Shown piece by piece: positions 41,048 through 52,044 of a stretch of DNA of 64,000 nucleotides. The first letter of the stretch is position 1. Each line of letters starts with the position of its first letter. A program made the translations under genes and the position numbers. The stretch spans positions 49,581-113,580 of the forward strand of contig JAXGGA010002840.1 in assembly GCA_038373865.1 (NCBI GenBank), given 5' to 3'. Source of the stretch: Uloborus plumipes. Its lineage: Eukaryota; Arthropoda; Arachnida; Araneae; Uloboridae. The notes below the pieces were generated by a model. The model saw only the letters and a list, made by a program, of their open reading frames with translations, did not search any database and was not told where the DNA came from.

Positions 41048-43282
41048 GTAAGAAATAATATTGAAATATATTTCTTAACTTTCTTTTTTATTTTCTTTTT
41101 TGATGAATGTTATTGCATCTTTATTTTTTGAAACAGTATCATACCTCCTGTGTGAACTAGATATAACGTGTGTAATATGATGTGCGCAGAACAAAATCTC
41201 TTAATTTGGGCAGTCTATATAAAAAGTTACTTTTAAAGAGGTGTAATTGCTGAATGTACTTTTTACTATAATTAGGGTTGGAACGTTTTTGCCGAAGGTG
41301 GAGAAAACCGTCCCGGTAAAAATACCTTTTTGCCAAAGTGGCAAAAATAGTTAGCGTTATTTACAAAAAATATCCAAAATTTTTACTAATTTTTACTTTA
41401 AAGTTTTTTTTTTTATTTTTTAAACTGAGAATATTCATTGCATCATTCAACCTACTCTCACAATAAGGCTTCTGTGGTAAATACTATTATATAATTAAGG
41501 GGAGAGTAAATAACTAAAATAGGTCACATGCTTTGGCTTAAAAGTTTTAACAGGGACGTGTCGAAGGGGATTCGAGGTCAATTCCTAAAACCCCTTTTAA
41601 CATGTATAGGCAGAGGCAGGAGCGCCCCGATGGGAGATCACTGACCTCCCAATAATTTCCACATTCAGCACATTTTGCTGACGATTCGCCAATTTGAAGA
41701 CAATATTGCAACATTGAGATTATTTAGTCTTTTCAGTTTTTAGAATTGTTTTTTAAAAGATGCCTAATGTTTTTTCTCACTAAACGTTTAAATGTACAAC
41801 ATGTGTGCATGCTTGTATTTTATCATACGGTAAAATTGGAACTTCATTCAGAAAATTGATAATATCTCCCTTCCCAAAAATTCTAGTTCGGGGCGCCCCT
41901 GGCCATAGGAGATGTTGTATTGCACAAACATGTAAAGTCTTTTATACCCCCCCCCCCTGTTAGTTTTTAACAGGGAAGTCATTCCAGATCTATCCTAAAA
42001 AGGCAATGTAAATTTATAGAGAAATGAACTATAAATAGTATTTATAACATCATAGTGTATAGTAGTGGTTAGAGATAGTAGTTCAGACCCGCCATTTTCA
42101 ATTTTTCCAGGGTTGGGGAGGGGTCACAGGGTTATATTCAATGCGTATTATACCAAAAAAACAACCAAAGCAATAACCATTTATTTGTAAATGCTTTCAT
42201 TTTTATAAATCAGAGGGGGAGAGGCAATTTTCTCCTCCTGACCCTACAATATGACTAGCCTAACTATCTTACTACTGCTCTGAGGCTTAAATTTCTCATT
42301 GTTGCTCTGAGATGCTAGCATGGGATGGAAACGTTATATATTTATACATAACTAGGAGATGGAAACATAGTTTATATGTAACTCGTATTAAACTATGGGT
42401 AACCAATGATGAAAAGTTCATTAAACAGTAAACTCATTAAATTCAATTAAATTTCTTCACTAGAATTGGAATACATACTTGTTTTTCCGAAATTGAATAG
42501 CAAAAACACGTTTTGAAACATTTTTTCCTAATCTATTTCAAGTTTTTTTTTTTCAAGGATTATTTTTAAATACTTTAATTATTTAATTAATACCAATGAA
42601 ATTTCTAAATATAGAGCCATTTTTGGGTCAAAAATTTAGATTTCAAATAAAAGAACTATTCATTGAATTTTTTCCGACCTGGTCTAACAATCTTCCCTGA
42701 GTTAACCTGCAACTGCTGTAAAAATTGGAACAAAATCGGTCGGGTAGTTTTTGAGTTTACTCCGGACACAAATATTTTGGAGTTTGTGTTTTTTATATGG
42801 GTCATTCCAGCAAAAATGGTGCAAATCATGTCCGAGACTTCAGAGTTTTTTAAAATCAATTTTAATAACTACCACCCATTAAAAACTATTTTTAATGGTT
42901 CTCCATTTAATTTTGTGTCATCAAGTATCAATTGATTAGGTATAATCAATTTAGAAAGGACACAAAAAAATTATCTTTGTCAGAAGAAGGGAAAAATGAC
43001 GCGTCCTAGCTTCAAATTGCTAGAATTTTTAATATGATTTAAAATTAAACTGAAATGTAACAACAAAATAAATTACAATGCACTGCGCAAAAGATGCTTC
43101 TGACACCATTTCTGCAGATTATTACGCAAATGAAAAGAATTTCCCCCAAAAACACTATTATTCATTCATCCATGTCCCTAGATTTTTGATGTTGCGAATT
43201 GTCCACTCTGTTACAAGCCTTTTGGAAATAAAATAAAACTTAGCATTCAATCTGATATATTTTTTAAAAAATATAGATAGTA
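41048..43282. other. Probable intron with repeat fragments
   Basis: 41276-41350 begins AGGGTTGGAACGTTTTTGCC and matches hAT left ends. 42090-42250 is a member of the GCCCGTCATT MITE family (ACCCGCCATTTT, then G-runs). 42660-42935 has AAAATCGGTCGGGTAGTTTT, a phrase common in arthropod repeats, and a TGGGTCATTCCA motif. GACATGATTTG at 45278 mirrors 42833, so the Helitron pair may have split an older inverted-repeat element. Confidence 0.4.
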
Positions 43283-44083
43283 CTAGCTGCCAGGGCAGCT
43301 AGATTAGCTTCCTGCGGCATGTTGATGCATAACGTGCCCCTTCTCTAACTTTTACCTCATTTTGAAGTTATATTATTTGATAGAATTTAATGTTCATTCG
43401 ATTTCAAGACATACCACGCACATGGCCCGGCGTTGCACGGGCACTTCGTGCCATGAAAGTAGTAAGGAAATTTTCAAGAAACCACTCCCCGCCAAGGCGA
43501 CTCGCTAACAGGCGCTTCACGCCTTCACTTTTTTCCTGCATCAAAAAAATCATACGAATTATTGAGATGCTACGCGCCTTCAAGATGGTGAGGAGAGTTT
43601 CAGTAAGTTCAGCTCGCTCAAATTAAAAAAGCAGACATAGATACTCAGTTTTTAACATAAGTAGATGGCTTTTCAACAAATGAATGTTTAAAAATATTAC
43701 CAGTAGCTAGCGATAAAAATACTATGTAAGTAACCCGCTTATGAGTTTCGTGTTTGATTTAGTTAAGCCTTCATTCCAAATTCTCATTATCATTGTTATC
43801 ACTGTTTCATAGCAACGACGGTTTGCAAGAATGGATTTCATATTTAATCATTTATTAGGCTTAATCGCTTTAAACTTGACTACTTATTAATTGATATCTT
43901 CGCTAATTAAAATCGTATAATCATATAGATTGAAACTAATGAAGCCTGAAAAATTACCTATCTATCGGTACCTGGTTCGACTTTCAGTTCATTGGCATTC
44001 AGGAGAAATAAGCGTGACATAGAAAGATAGAAGGCAAGATAGAAAGAAAGTTAGAAAGATACTCAGTTTTTAATATAAGTAGA
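43283..44083 (-). mobile_element. Non-autonomous Helitron, tandem copy A (minus)
   Basis: Read on the minus strand, the element starts TCTACTTATATTAAAAACTG (at 44083) and ends GCTGCCCTGGCAGCTAG (at 43283). It has a 5' TC, 3' CTAG and a GC-rich terminal palindrome AGCTGCC...GGCAGCT. There are no inverted ends and no target duplication. A second copy of the 5' terminus lies inside it, ending at 43665. Short perfect hairpins (AGGCG-TGAAG-CGCCT-type, CCGCC-TT-GGCGG, GGCAC-GAA-GTGCC) crowd the 3' third. No Rep/helicase is encoded. Confidence 0.85.
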
Positions 44084-44865
44084 CTAGCTGCCAGGGCAGC
44101 TAGATTAGCTTCCTGCGGCATGTTGATGAATAACGTCCCCCCTCTCTAACTTTTACCTCATTCTGAAGTTATATTATTTGATATAATTTAATGTTCATTC
44201 GATTTCAAGACATACCACGCACGTGGCCCGGCGTTGCACGGGCACTTTGTGCCCTGAAAGTAGTGAGAAAAAATTTAAAGAAACTACTCCCCGCCAAGGC
44301 GGCTCGCTTACAGGCGCTTCACGCCTTTACTTTTTTCCTATATAAAAAAAATCATTCGAATTATTGAGATGCTTCGCGCCTTCAAGATGGTGAGGAAAGT
44401 TTCAGTAAGTTCAGCTCGCTCAAAGGAAAAAAGCAGACATAGACACTCAGTTTTTAATATAAGTAGATGGCTTTTCAACAAATAAATGTTTCAAAATATT
44501 ACAAGTAGCTAGCGATAAAAATTCTACGTAAGTGGCCCGCTTATGAGTTTCGTGTTTGATTTAGTTAAGCCTTCATTCAAAATTCTCATTATCATTGTTA
44601 TCACTGTTTCATAGCAACGACGGTTTGCAAGAATGGATTTCATATTTAATCATTTATTAGGCTTAATCGCTTTAAACTTGACTACTTATTAATTGATATC
44701 TTCGCTAATTAAAATTGTATAATTATATAGATTGAAACTAATGAAGCCTGAAAAATTACCTATCTATCGGTACCTGGTCTGACTTTCAGTTCAGTGGCGT
44801 TCAGGAGAAAGAAGCGTGACATAGAAAGATAGTTAGAAAGATACTCAGTTTTTAATATAAGTAGA
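44084..44865 (-). mobile_element. Non-autonomous Helitron, tandem copy B (minus)
   Basis: This 782 bp copy joins copy A with no intervening base: on the minus strand its CTAG end runs straight into copy A's TC start. The outer flanks of the dimer are A (5') and T (3'), as expected for Helitron insertion between A and T. An internal duplicate 5' end finishes at 44467. Confidence 0.87.
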
Positions 44866-45502
44866 TAACTGCCGTGATTAGCATGCTACATTAAATTATG
44901 TAGTCAACAACCAGGGTGAGCCTAACTCTTTTTTTATGGTAGTCAATTTGAACTGTGGGATGTCCACTGTTACAGTCAATTTCATGATGAAAAAAAGTTT
45001 TTTTTCTCGAAATTGCAGACAGACTTACAGTTTTGGCTGTTTATTCCACTTTATGCTTGTTCTATGATTCTAATTTTTCTTTGTGATTATGAGGATATTT
45101 TTAAAGGCTTATTTGTCCACTCTGTTACACAAAGTAATCAAAATATTTAAATACTTTCATAAATGAGTCATGTACTAGTTATTTACACTTCATTATACAC
45201 AAGTAAATGGAAACTCAATAAAGAAAATATGATTAGTTGCTGGAAATTATTTAAATTGATAATCTTAAGTAAAGAGTTTCAGACATGATTTGTACCATTT
45301 TCGCTAGAACTACCATATATGAAGATAACAGCAAACATTTTTTAAACTTGCAACTAGGGATGGCAATGGTTAGATGGAGCCCTAAAGACCGGATCCGGAC
45401 CAGGAGTCAAGCCACATCTGTCCTAAATTTTTAGATGTAAGGGCAGGAAGGGAATAAAAGGATTGATATTTGCAATGTGTTCCGTTAAAAGTTTCTTTTC
45501 TG

Positions 45503-45510
<8 letters not shown>
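44866..45510. other. Probable intron, right half of a Helitron-interrupted repeat
   Basis: No gene is seen. TTGTCCACTCTGTTACA occurs at both ~43199 and ~45114, on either side of the Helitron dimer, and TTCAGACATGATTTGTACC near 45274 mirrors sequence at ~42830. Both suggest an older repeat now split by the Helitrons. Confidence 0.35.
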
Positions 45511-45533
<23 letters not shown>

Positions 45534-45536
45534 GTA

Positions 45537-45662
45537 TTGTCGTCCCCGCTTAAATGAATAAAGCATCCTGGAACCCATGCCATAGACACAATGTTAAAAA
45601 TCCCTGTTTAATCGAATAATATATCTTGGAACCGACAGTATTTGTTTAAGCGGGGCCAACAG
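45537..45662. mobile_element. 126 bp Tigger/pogo-type MITE at a TA site
   Basis: TTGTCGTCCCCGCTTAAAT at the left is mirrored by CTGTTGGCCCCGCTTAAAC on the opposite strand, with TA on both sides, adjoining a (TA)n tract (45511-45534). CCCCGCTTAA ends are typical of Tigger-like elements. Its right end is 22 bases before the next coding exon. Confidence 0.75.
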
Positions 45663-45684
45663 TATATATATGGGAGTTTTTCAG

Positions 45685-45828
45685 AAGTTAAAAAAGGAGC
45701 AGAGTGCTGCTGCTGAGAAAATTGCATTTTGTAAACAGCATTTTTTTAAGTCACTTGAAAATAGAATAATTTTTGAAGCAATTATTTTCAAAAAAAGAAT
45801 GCTCACTTTTAATGAACTTAAGTTACAA
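45685..45828 (+). CDS. Predicted penultimate coding exon of the small host gene
   Basis: Acceptor GAGTTTTTCAG lies before 45685 and a donor GTAAAA follows at 45829. The 144-base segment is open in phase 0 for 48 codons. It is Lys/Glu-rich and likely helical (KLKKEQSAAAEKIAFCKQHF, then KSLENRIIFEAIIFKKRMLT, then NELKLQ). Entry phase matches the exon at 40524-40564 and exit phase matches the exon at 45937. If the donor is ignored, the frame runs on to a stop at 45867. Confidence 0.6.
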
Positions 45829-45936
45829 GTAAAAGGCGAGAATTCATTACCCAAGCATCAGGCATAGTGCAGCACCCTGCTCAGTTAAGTTTTTATTGTC
45901 TTGTTATAATTTTCTTTTATTTTTCTTTTCTTTTAG

Positions 45937-46040
45937 AGTTTTTGTAGAAATAAAACCAGAAAGAGGAACCATGAGTCGAAAAGAAGAAAGTTGTAGTAAT
46001 ATTGCCTGTATGAATAAATGCCTGTAAAAATAAAATTCTA
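45937..46040 (+). CDS. Predicted terminal exon: basic C terminus, stop and polyadenylation signals
   Basis: A long pyrimidine tract and perfect acceptor (TTTTTCTTTTCTTTTAG) precede 45937. Phase 0 reads SFCRNKTRKRNHESKRRKL and stops at TAG, 45994-45996. The Lys/Arg clusters (KTRKR, KRRKL) look like a bipartite nuclear localisation signal. AATAAA follows at 46013-46018 and again at 46029-46034. With the upstream exons the product would be about 105 residues, probably nuclear. I do not recognise the protein. Confidence 0.6.
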
Positions 46041-46939
46041 CATTCTCTTACTGTAAATCCATCTCCTATTGTTTACTAAGTTATTAAAACAGGTGTCAAT
46101 CATCTTCTACTTATAAGAAGTTACTAAGCACAGCTTTTTGTTGGTGAATCATATGAGTTTAATAACATTTTTTTAGGTCCTGATGCTTAAGTCCTGAGCT
46201 GGTTGCGGCTAATTTTTGACTTGAAGGCATTTCTGAATATGATTGAAAAAAGAAATAGGTTAAATATAAATTCAAGAATACTTTTTAATATCTTAAAAAT
46301 TCCTATTTAAGTGAATAATTGTTTGAAAAAGGTTGTAGGTTGCTTTCAAATACAAATTTCTGATTTTCTCTTGGTATTTTTCTAAATATATTTTATAAAT
46401 ATAGTTATATTAGTATTTATAAAATATAGTTTTCTTCAATTCAGGGTTGTTAAAAAACCGGTTTAAGCCCCAATCGTAATGAGAGCAATTTTTTTTCAGA
46501 GACATCAAGACGTTATTAATTTATTGTCAACAAATGCTAAAATTCATGTAAATTAGATTCTCGTTTGGACTTAATAATTTTACATTTAATTTAATTATTA
46601 AGCGTAAAAATATGCAATTTCATTTCTACATCAGTAAAGCTTTAAGGAAATTTTGTTTGAAAATTTTTTAACTATTAAGATATTAGTACATATGAAAATG
46701 AATGGTGAATTAATGGTAATATGAATTGAATAAAAAAGTTGCATGGATGCAAAAATAAAACTATTTAGCAAACTTAATATTACATTGTAAAAACACATAG
46801 TTTGAAAAAAAAAAAAAAACGATTTGGTCTAAACCGATTAACTCTGCTTCAATCTGTACAAAAATTTTCTTTTTTTTTAAGGGCTGAAAAAAGAAATCCA
46901 TCATTTAAGAGAAACAAAAATAACGAGTTTCTTCGAAAA
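46041..46939. other. Non-coding; hAT-type end and A-runs
   Basis: CAGGGTTGTTAAAAAACCGG at 46443 is a hAT-type left end. A partly complementary ACCGATTAA phrase near 46833 may be its partner. No gene is seen. Confidence 0.35.
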
Positions 46940-47295
46940 ACTCAAAATTTCCTACATCTAACGGAAACGATCGCAACGGACATTGCTTCAAATGACGAAA
47001 TAAATCATTTGTGTAACAGAAACAACCATAACGGACGTTTCTTTAAATAACGGAAAATTACCCTCCCATAACGGAAAAAATAAAGACGGAAATTTCTTCA
47101 ATTAACAGGAGAAAGAACGAAACGGAAATTCGTCAAATGACGGAGCACTTCCCTCTTGTAACGAAAGAAATAAAAACAGAAGTTTCTTCATTTGACAGAA
47201 AAAATAGAAACGGAAATCCGTCAAATATCGTTAATCTTCCGGCAGCACTGCTGCCAAGAAAATTTCCGTCAATTTAAGAAGAAATTTTTGAGAGT
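46940..47295. repeat. Degenerate ~50 bp tandem repeat with ACGGAAA motifs
   Basis: About six imperfect units alternate TAACGGAAA, then ACGGAAATTTCTTCAA or CGTCAAATGACGG, then CCCTCCCATAACGG-like phrases. The block ends with CCGTCAATTT and GAGAGTGTG. Inverted relatives occur at 47880-48000, at 36265-36360 (ACACTCTCAGAAAA, then AAACGGAAACTTTC) and perhaps at the window start, so this may be part of a dispersed element. Confidence 0.6.
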
Positions 47296-49329
47296 GTGTC
47301 ACGTGGTGGCATACAATTTCCAAGCTACAATATTGTAAATACTTATCGTTAGCTTCGGACATCCAAAGAAAAAAAATGACATTACAGGCAATGCTTTGAA
47401 AAGCATATTTGTACGAAACACGAATAAAATTTTCGGTGTTGTAGACGAAATTTTGTATTTACGCTAAATAGTTTCAGCTACAGACGATGAAATGTTCAAA
47501 GAAGTTAACTCTGTGTCTAAAAGTAAAATACCATAGTGGACAAAATTCGGTATTGGTTGCAGAAAACGGAGTACTTTCAGTTGTTTTTGTTACACTGCTT
47601 GAAAATCATTTGGGAAGAAAACTTTATAAGTATCATTATATTACCCATCAGAAGCTCTTTGTGCCAAGGAATCAGATTAGAATAATAAACGCCGATTATA
47701 CAATGTTTCATGATCTTTTCCTTGGCGAAAAGGAAAAGGATGACAAGTTACCCCTTTATTGAAATGTGCGATAGCTATCCAAAGGAAAAATACTCATACA
47801 GTGTTTTGTAATATGTGAGAATGTTTTAAAACACGTACCCTGTTTAAAAAAATCCTGAATTTTCAGAAAGTTTTCTACCGATTTCAACAGAAGATTTCCG
47901 TTTTAGCTTCAAAACGCATTTTTTCCTTAAAAAAAACGGAAATATTCCGTGAATTACCGAGTTAGGAGAGACGAAAACTGAATTTCTCCGTTTTTGTGGT
48001 TGCTGCATTTAAGGGGGATGAGTACTTTTTGAAGAAAATCAACTGAATTTAGCTATTTCACTCTTTATTATCCGGCGCCTAAATAATTTAAATTTAAGAT
48101 TGTGGGGAAAACTATCTTAAACCACTATAAGTCATATCTTTTGCAATAAAACTTCAGTTTCTTTCTCTTAACTTTGGAGAAACAAGATTAATACATTTCG
48201 CATCAATATTGGAATCAAGCTATCCGAAGTTAATGATAAAAATTTACTGATCTTTTCAAATTCTTCGCCTATTACTCTGCAAGACGTTACCGAAAACCCA
48301 AATCGAAATTGTCGACTTGTTGTATCTTGCAACGTTAGAAATCAAGTATAGGAGCTTACTTCAACTGCAAGTCATCCAAATTATATTGATTTTGCAAATT
48401 TGTACGGACTTTTTTTCTTTCAAATTAACATGCTTTAAATGTCTGGTGCTCTAAGTTTGGTTCAAAAATATGTTTGTGGACAAAGATTGTTTGTTTTAAT
48501 GAATGCATAAAAATCAAAATACCGTTGAATGTTGATTGATAGCTCTTAAAGCACTTATATTCTTTAGCTTTTGAAGAACTCATCCTAAAATTAATTACTA
48601 GGTAAAAAAGTTACAAATTCGTAAGCCACATTAAGTACTAACAGTTTAATTTTTGGAATAAAACGTTTCATGTTATTTGTTGCCTAACCCGACTGTCTGA
48701 ACCTGAACCTATAAAAGTGTTTATTAACGGTAACTCTTAAGTTCGGATTTGTTTTAAGTGTATTATTATTATAATCTCCGCTACTCAGACTTGCGTGAAA
48801 AAAAGTACTATTTAAGTTAAAATCACATAGTCAGCCGCCAACAAGTTTTTTTTTTTTTTTTTTTAATTTTGAAAATTATTTCAGCTTGTTGACAAAATTG
48901 AAAATGGCACGCCCACCTTTTCCCCCCCAGATAGTGGCACTCTTCCCAAAAAGGTTGGCCACCCCTGCTGTATATTGAACAGGCACTGTTGAACCGCGTC
49001 GACACGGAAAACATAATTAATGATTTTGCTGCAATTAAATCTGGACGAAAATTTATATGAGGTATGTAAATAAAAAAAATTGGTCTGTACTGGTTTTCTT
49101 TCTCGGGGGGGGGGGATTTTTATCCCCCCCTTTTTTAGAGTGGGGTGGGAGGGCCTCCAAAACTTTTACCGCTTGGGCTGTATGCTACCGTATGCCCCCA
49201 CTTCACTTGATCCGCCTCTGCGAATTCTTCATCCTTTTCATGGCTAAGTTCTCGAAACAGGCGATCATTGAGAGAATTAGCTTTGATCTTGTAAATAGCA
49301 GTAATGACTAATTGTAAGGTTTTTTTGTA
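47296..49329. other. Non-coding or unrecognised DNA with repeat ends
   Basis: The frame at 47487-47762 has no recognisable motif. 47870-48000 repeats the ACGGAAA theme in inverted orientation. 48960 (AGGTTGGCCACCCCTGCTG) looks like a hAT right end (AGGGGTGGCCAACCT inverted). G-runs at 49105 mark another repeat. Confidence 0.35.
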
Positions 49330-49640
49330 AAAAACCACTCAAGTTTTTAGCAGCCAAGTGTTAACGATGAATGACACAATGGATGGTGATCACTTCTGGC
49401 ACTTCTTTTTTAAGGTGTGCAAGACATCCAATGTGACGACTCGACATCGCCGGGACACCATCTGTTACGCAAGCATTCACATTCGACAATGGAGTTTCTT
49501 TTTTCTCAAATTATTCCTTCATCACTTTAAAAATCGACGATCCCTTCGCATCAGTAATCAAAGTTCTGACGAACAACATTTCCTCTGCGATCTCTTTCAG
49601 TTCAGTAATAAACCTCAAGTAAGCTAATAAAATTTGAGCT
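49330..49640 (-). pseudogene. Decayed hAT transposase fragment (ZBED5/Buster-like)
   Basis: On the minus strand, reading down from ~49640, one frame gives FITELKEIAEEMLFVRTL, ITDAKGSSIFKVMKE, then a stop, then ACVTDGVPAMSSRHIGCLA, LKKEVPEVITIHCVIHR and HLAAKNL. The TDGxPxM phrase and the HCxIHR...LAAKnL phrase are the central signature of ZBED5/Buster-type hAT transposases (TDGAPAM and HCVIHR in relatives). A stop after VMKE and another after CVIHR show it is broken. A repeat end (GGTTGGGAATCACTG-like, inverted) lies nearby at 49780. Confidence 0.75.
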
Positions 49641-50124
49641 ATAAATATGTATATTTTTTGAAAGGTCAAGAATTTCGTATTGCCAGGTATCCGAACACCC
49701 GTCTCCCCCTATCGCCCCTCAGAAATTTATAGCCCCTCTGAAGAGTTCGATCACTCCTTTGGGGGCGATCCCCCCTAAGTTGGGAATCACTGATCTAGAC
49801 TACCTCGCTCTCCCTTCCCTCATAAATGGGTTGGTGCACAGACTTAATGTAATAATATTTAAATATTAATTTTTCAAATGAGATCAGGCTACATTTTGTA
49901 TATCTGTAAAAGCTATACACATGTTAGAGACAATGCAACAGTGAAAATTTTATGTATTTACTTTAAAACTACTATCATCATAATTTTTTTATAATGTTTA
50001 TTAATCTTTAATACTTTGGTCTTTTAATTCCCGTTTCTGCTTTCATTATCTGCCAAAAACTGGAACTCAAGATCCTCCACATATGGAAGTACAACTATTT
50101 TTACCAGTACCCAATAATGTTCAA
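49641..50124. other. Non-coding spacer
   Basis: Contains the repeat end CTAAGTTGGGAATCACTGAT (49776) preceded by alternating CCCCT phrases. Nothing else is recognised. Confidence 0.35.
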
Positions 50125-50580
50125 GAATAAAATAATTTTGGAAAAAATAGAACCGACTTCAGTTGGAAATTGCTCTAAAAAGTAAAAAATAATTTTTTTC
50201 TTTGAACACCATCGAAACTACTTTTAAACATAAGTTTTGAAGTCGGCGCAAAAACAATGTATAGAATCATACACAACTATAATTCAACTACATACATTTT
50301 AATGGATCCAGGTTCTTTAAAAGCATTCGCATACTTTTCATTCATTACCACACATTCGTGTAATGGTACAAACATTCTGCTTTTAATTTTCAATGGTTTC
50401 TCCGAAAAATGTTGGCAAAATATGGTTAAATATCATTTGACCTATCGTTTTTGCGCCGACTTCAAAACTTATGTTTAAAAGTAGTTTCGATGGTGTTCAA
50501 AGAAAAAAATTATTTTTTACTTTTTAGAGCTATTTCCAACTGAAGTCGGTTCTATTTTTTCCAAAATTATTTTATTTTAT
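50125..50580. mobile_element. Foldback element with ~130 bp near-perfect inverted arms
   Basis: Arms at 50125-50255 and 50447-50577 are reverse complements with only a few mismatches. They start AGAATAAAATAATTTTGG and end GAAGTCGGCGCAAAAAC, and surround a 191-base AT-rich loop without coding capacity. Both arms carry GAAGTCGG or its complement twice. The arms are much longer than those of ordinary MITEs. A target duplication was not identified. Confidence 0.88.
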
Positions 50581-50759
50581 TCTTTTTAGTGTAAGTGTAC
50601 TTATGAAATAAGGTAATGTTTCCATTACGGAACTTCACCTAATTTTCTTAAGTAAATGCTCCATAAAATAAACTGAAAAAAAAGGAAGAAACTATCAACG
50701 CGTCTAAAATTATAAACGATTGACACTAAAAAATAATCTTTGTTATTCTCTGGTATTTA

Positions 50760-51200
50760 TTTGTGTACTAGCTAAGTCAAAGCCATTTAAATATCAACGG
50801 TTTGTCAACTAACTTATATTTCAAAGCAATTCTAGTTTCTCGTTGTTCATAAGATTTTAACACATACTACGTACGTTACCGCTAATGAGTTTCATGTTAG
50901 ATTTAGTTAAGCCTTGGTTCAAAATTTTCATCATGATTACTATTAATATTGCTGTTGCGAGGCAAAAAATTTTTGCAATAATGGATTGAAAATTTAATCA
51001 TTAAATGGGGAAATGACATGAAATTTACTGTTTTCCATAATAACTCTTTTTCTAGTGAACAAATATCGTCATATGAGTACATGGTACCTAAGTTACACCA
51101 TTTCCTATCGATTTAAAACAAAATCGTCCAAATCGGTTCAGTAGATCAGCTGTTATGTGCGAACAAAACAAAAAAAAACATACGCGTTGAATTGATAACC
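50760..51200 (-). repeat. Old Helitron-related remnant
   Basis: ACTACGTACGTTACCGCTAA through GTTAAGCCTTGGTTCAAAAT and AATGGATTGAAAATTTAATC parallels the 5' half of the Helitrons at 43.3-44.9 kb, with ~20-25% divergence by eye. The downstream AAAATCGTCCAAATCGGTTC and CTCCTCCTTTGTTGAAGCC are phrases shared by many arthropod repeats. Confidence 0.55.
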
Positions 51201-52044
51201 TCCTCCTTTGTTGAAGCCAGTTAAAAAAGGAAAAGGAACGACGAGCCTCAGATTCAATCTCCAAATTTTAACTTTATCTTTTTTTATGCATTGTCACCAA
51301 GCTATACCTCAAAAAAAATTTTTCATGAATGTTTGCTACGTAAATTAACTTGGGAAAATTTAATTGTTGAAATATAGTTACACTTAATTATTTTTGAAAC
51401 AATTAATAGCAAATTGATTAACCCTTTGCTGAAAAATTAATCTTAATGGTTTTTTACTCATTTTAGAAATTCAGTTGAAATAAATAAAAACAAGGAAAAT
51501 AAATATATCATTGGTCAAAACTATTTGGAATAGAATGACTAAATATGACTACTTCTGCGCATTGGAAGTCTTGAAGAGAGATTTATGGTACGGAAGACAG
51601 TTTATTAAAAGCGTAAATAAAAACTGAATCTTTAATATTACAACGAATCATTTCAAAAACTTCCCTTTTTATTCAGATAGCAATTTATATTTGTTTGAAT
51701 TGCAGCTTCTTAAGTTATTTCTGCGCTTTGGTGCGTAACATATATCTAGACAAACCAAACAACAAAACATTCATTTGAGTCGCTTATCCTGAAAAATAAT
51801 AATCAAAACATAATTTATGCAAAATTTTACTTTTCATCACCTGTAACACTAGATGGCGGCAGCTGCTTACTCTCATCTTGCATTGAATGTTGTTTTGAAG
51901 CTCTCTCAAAAGATGGCGCCAAATGACTTTGGTCATCGTGTTAAAATTGTTGCGATAGATGGCGACACATATCAAGAATTATTGCAGGAGTGTCAAATTT
52001 CAACAGCACAATATTTTTCCTAATCTTTTGCGAATGAAATAAAA
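51201..52044. other. AT-rich DNA, nothing recognised
   Basis: No coding or clear repeat signal, apart from three AGATGGCGNC phrases (51854, 51912 and 51957) in different orientation contexts. Confidence 0.4.

Noticed and set aside
41137..41149. 13-base microexon joining the 41020 exon to the 45685 exon
   Set aside because: The phases would fit, but the GTGTGA donor is poor and a simpler exon chain exists.
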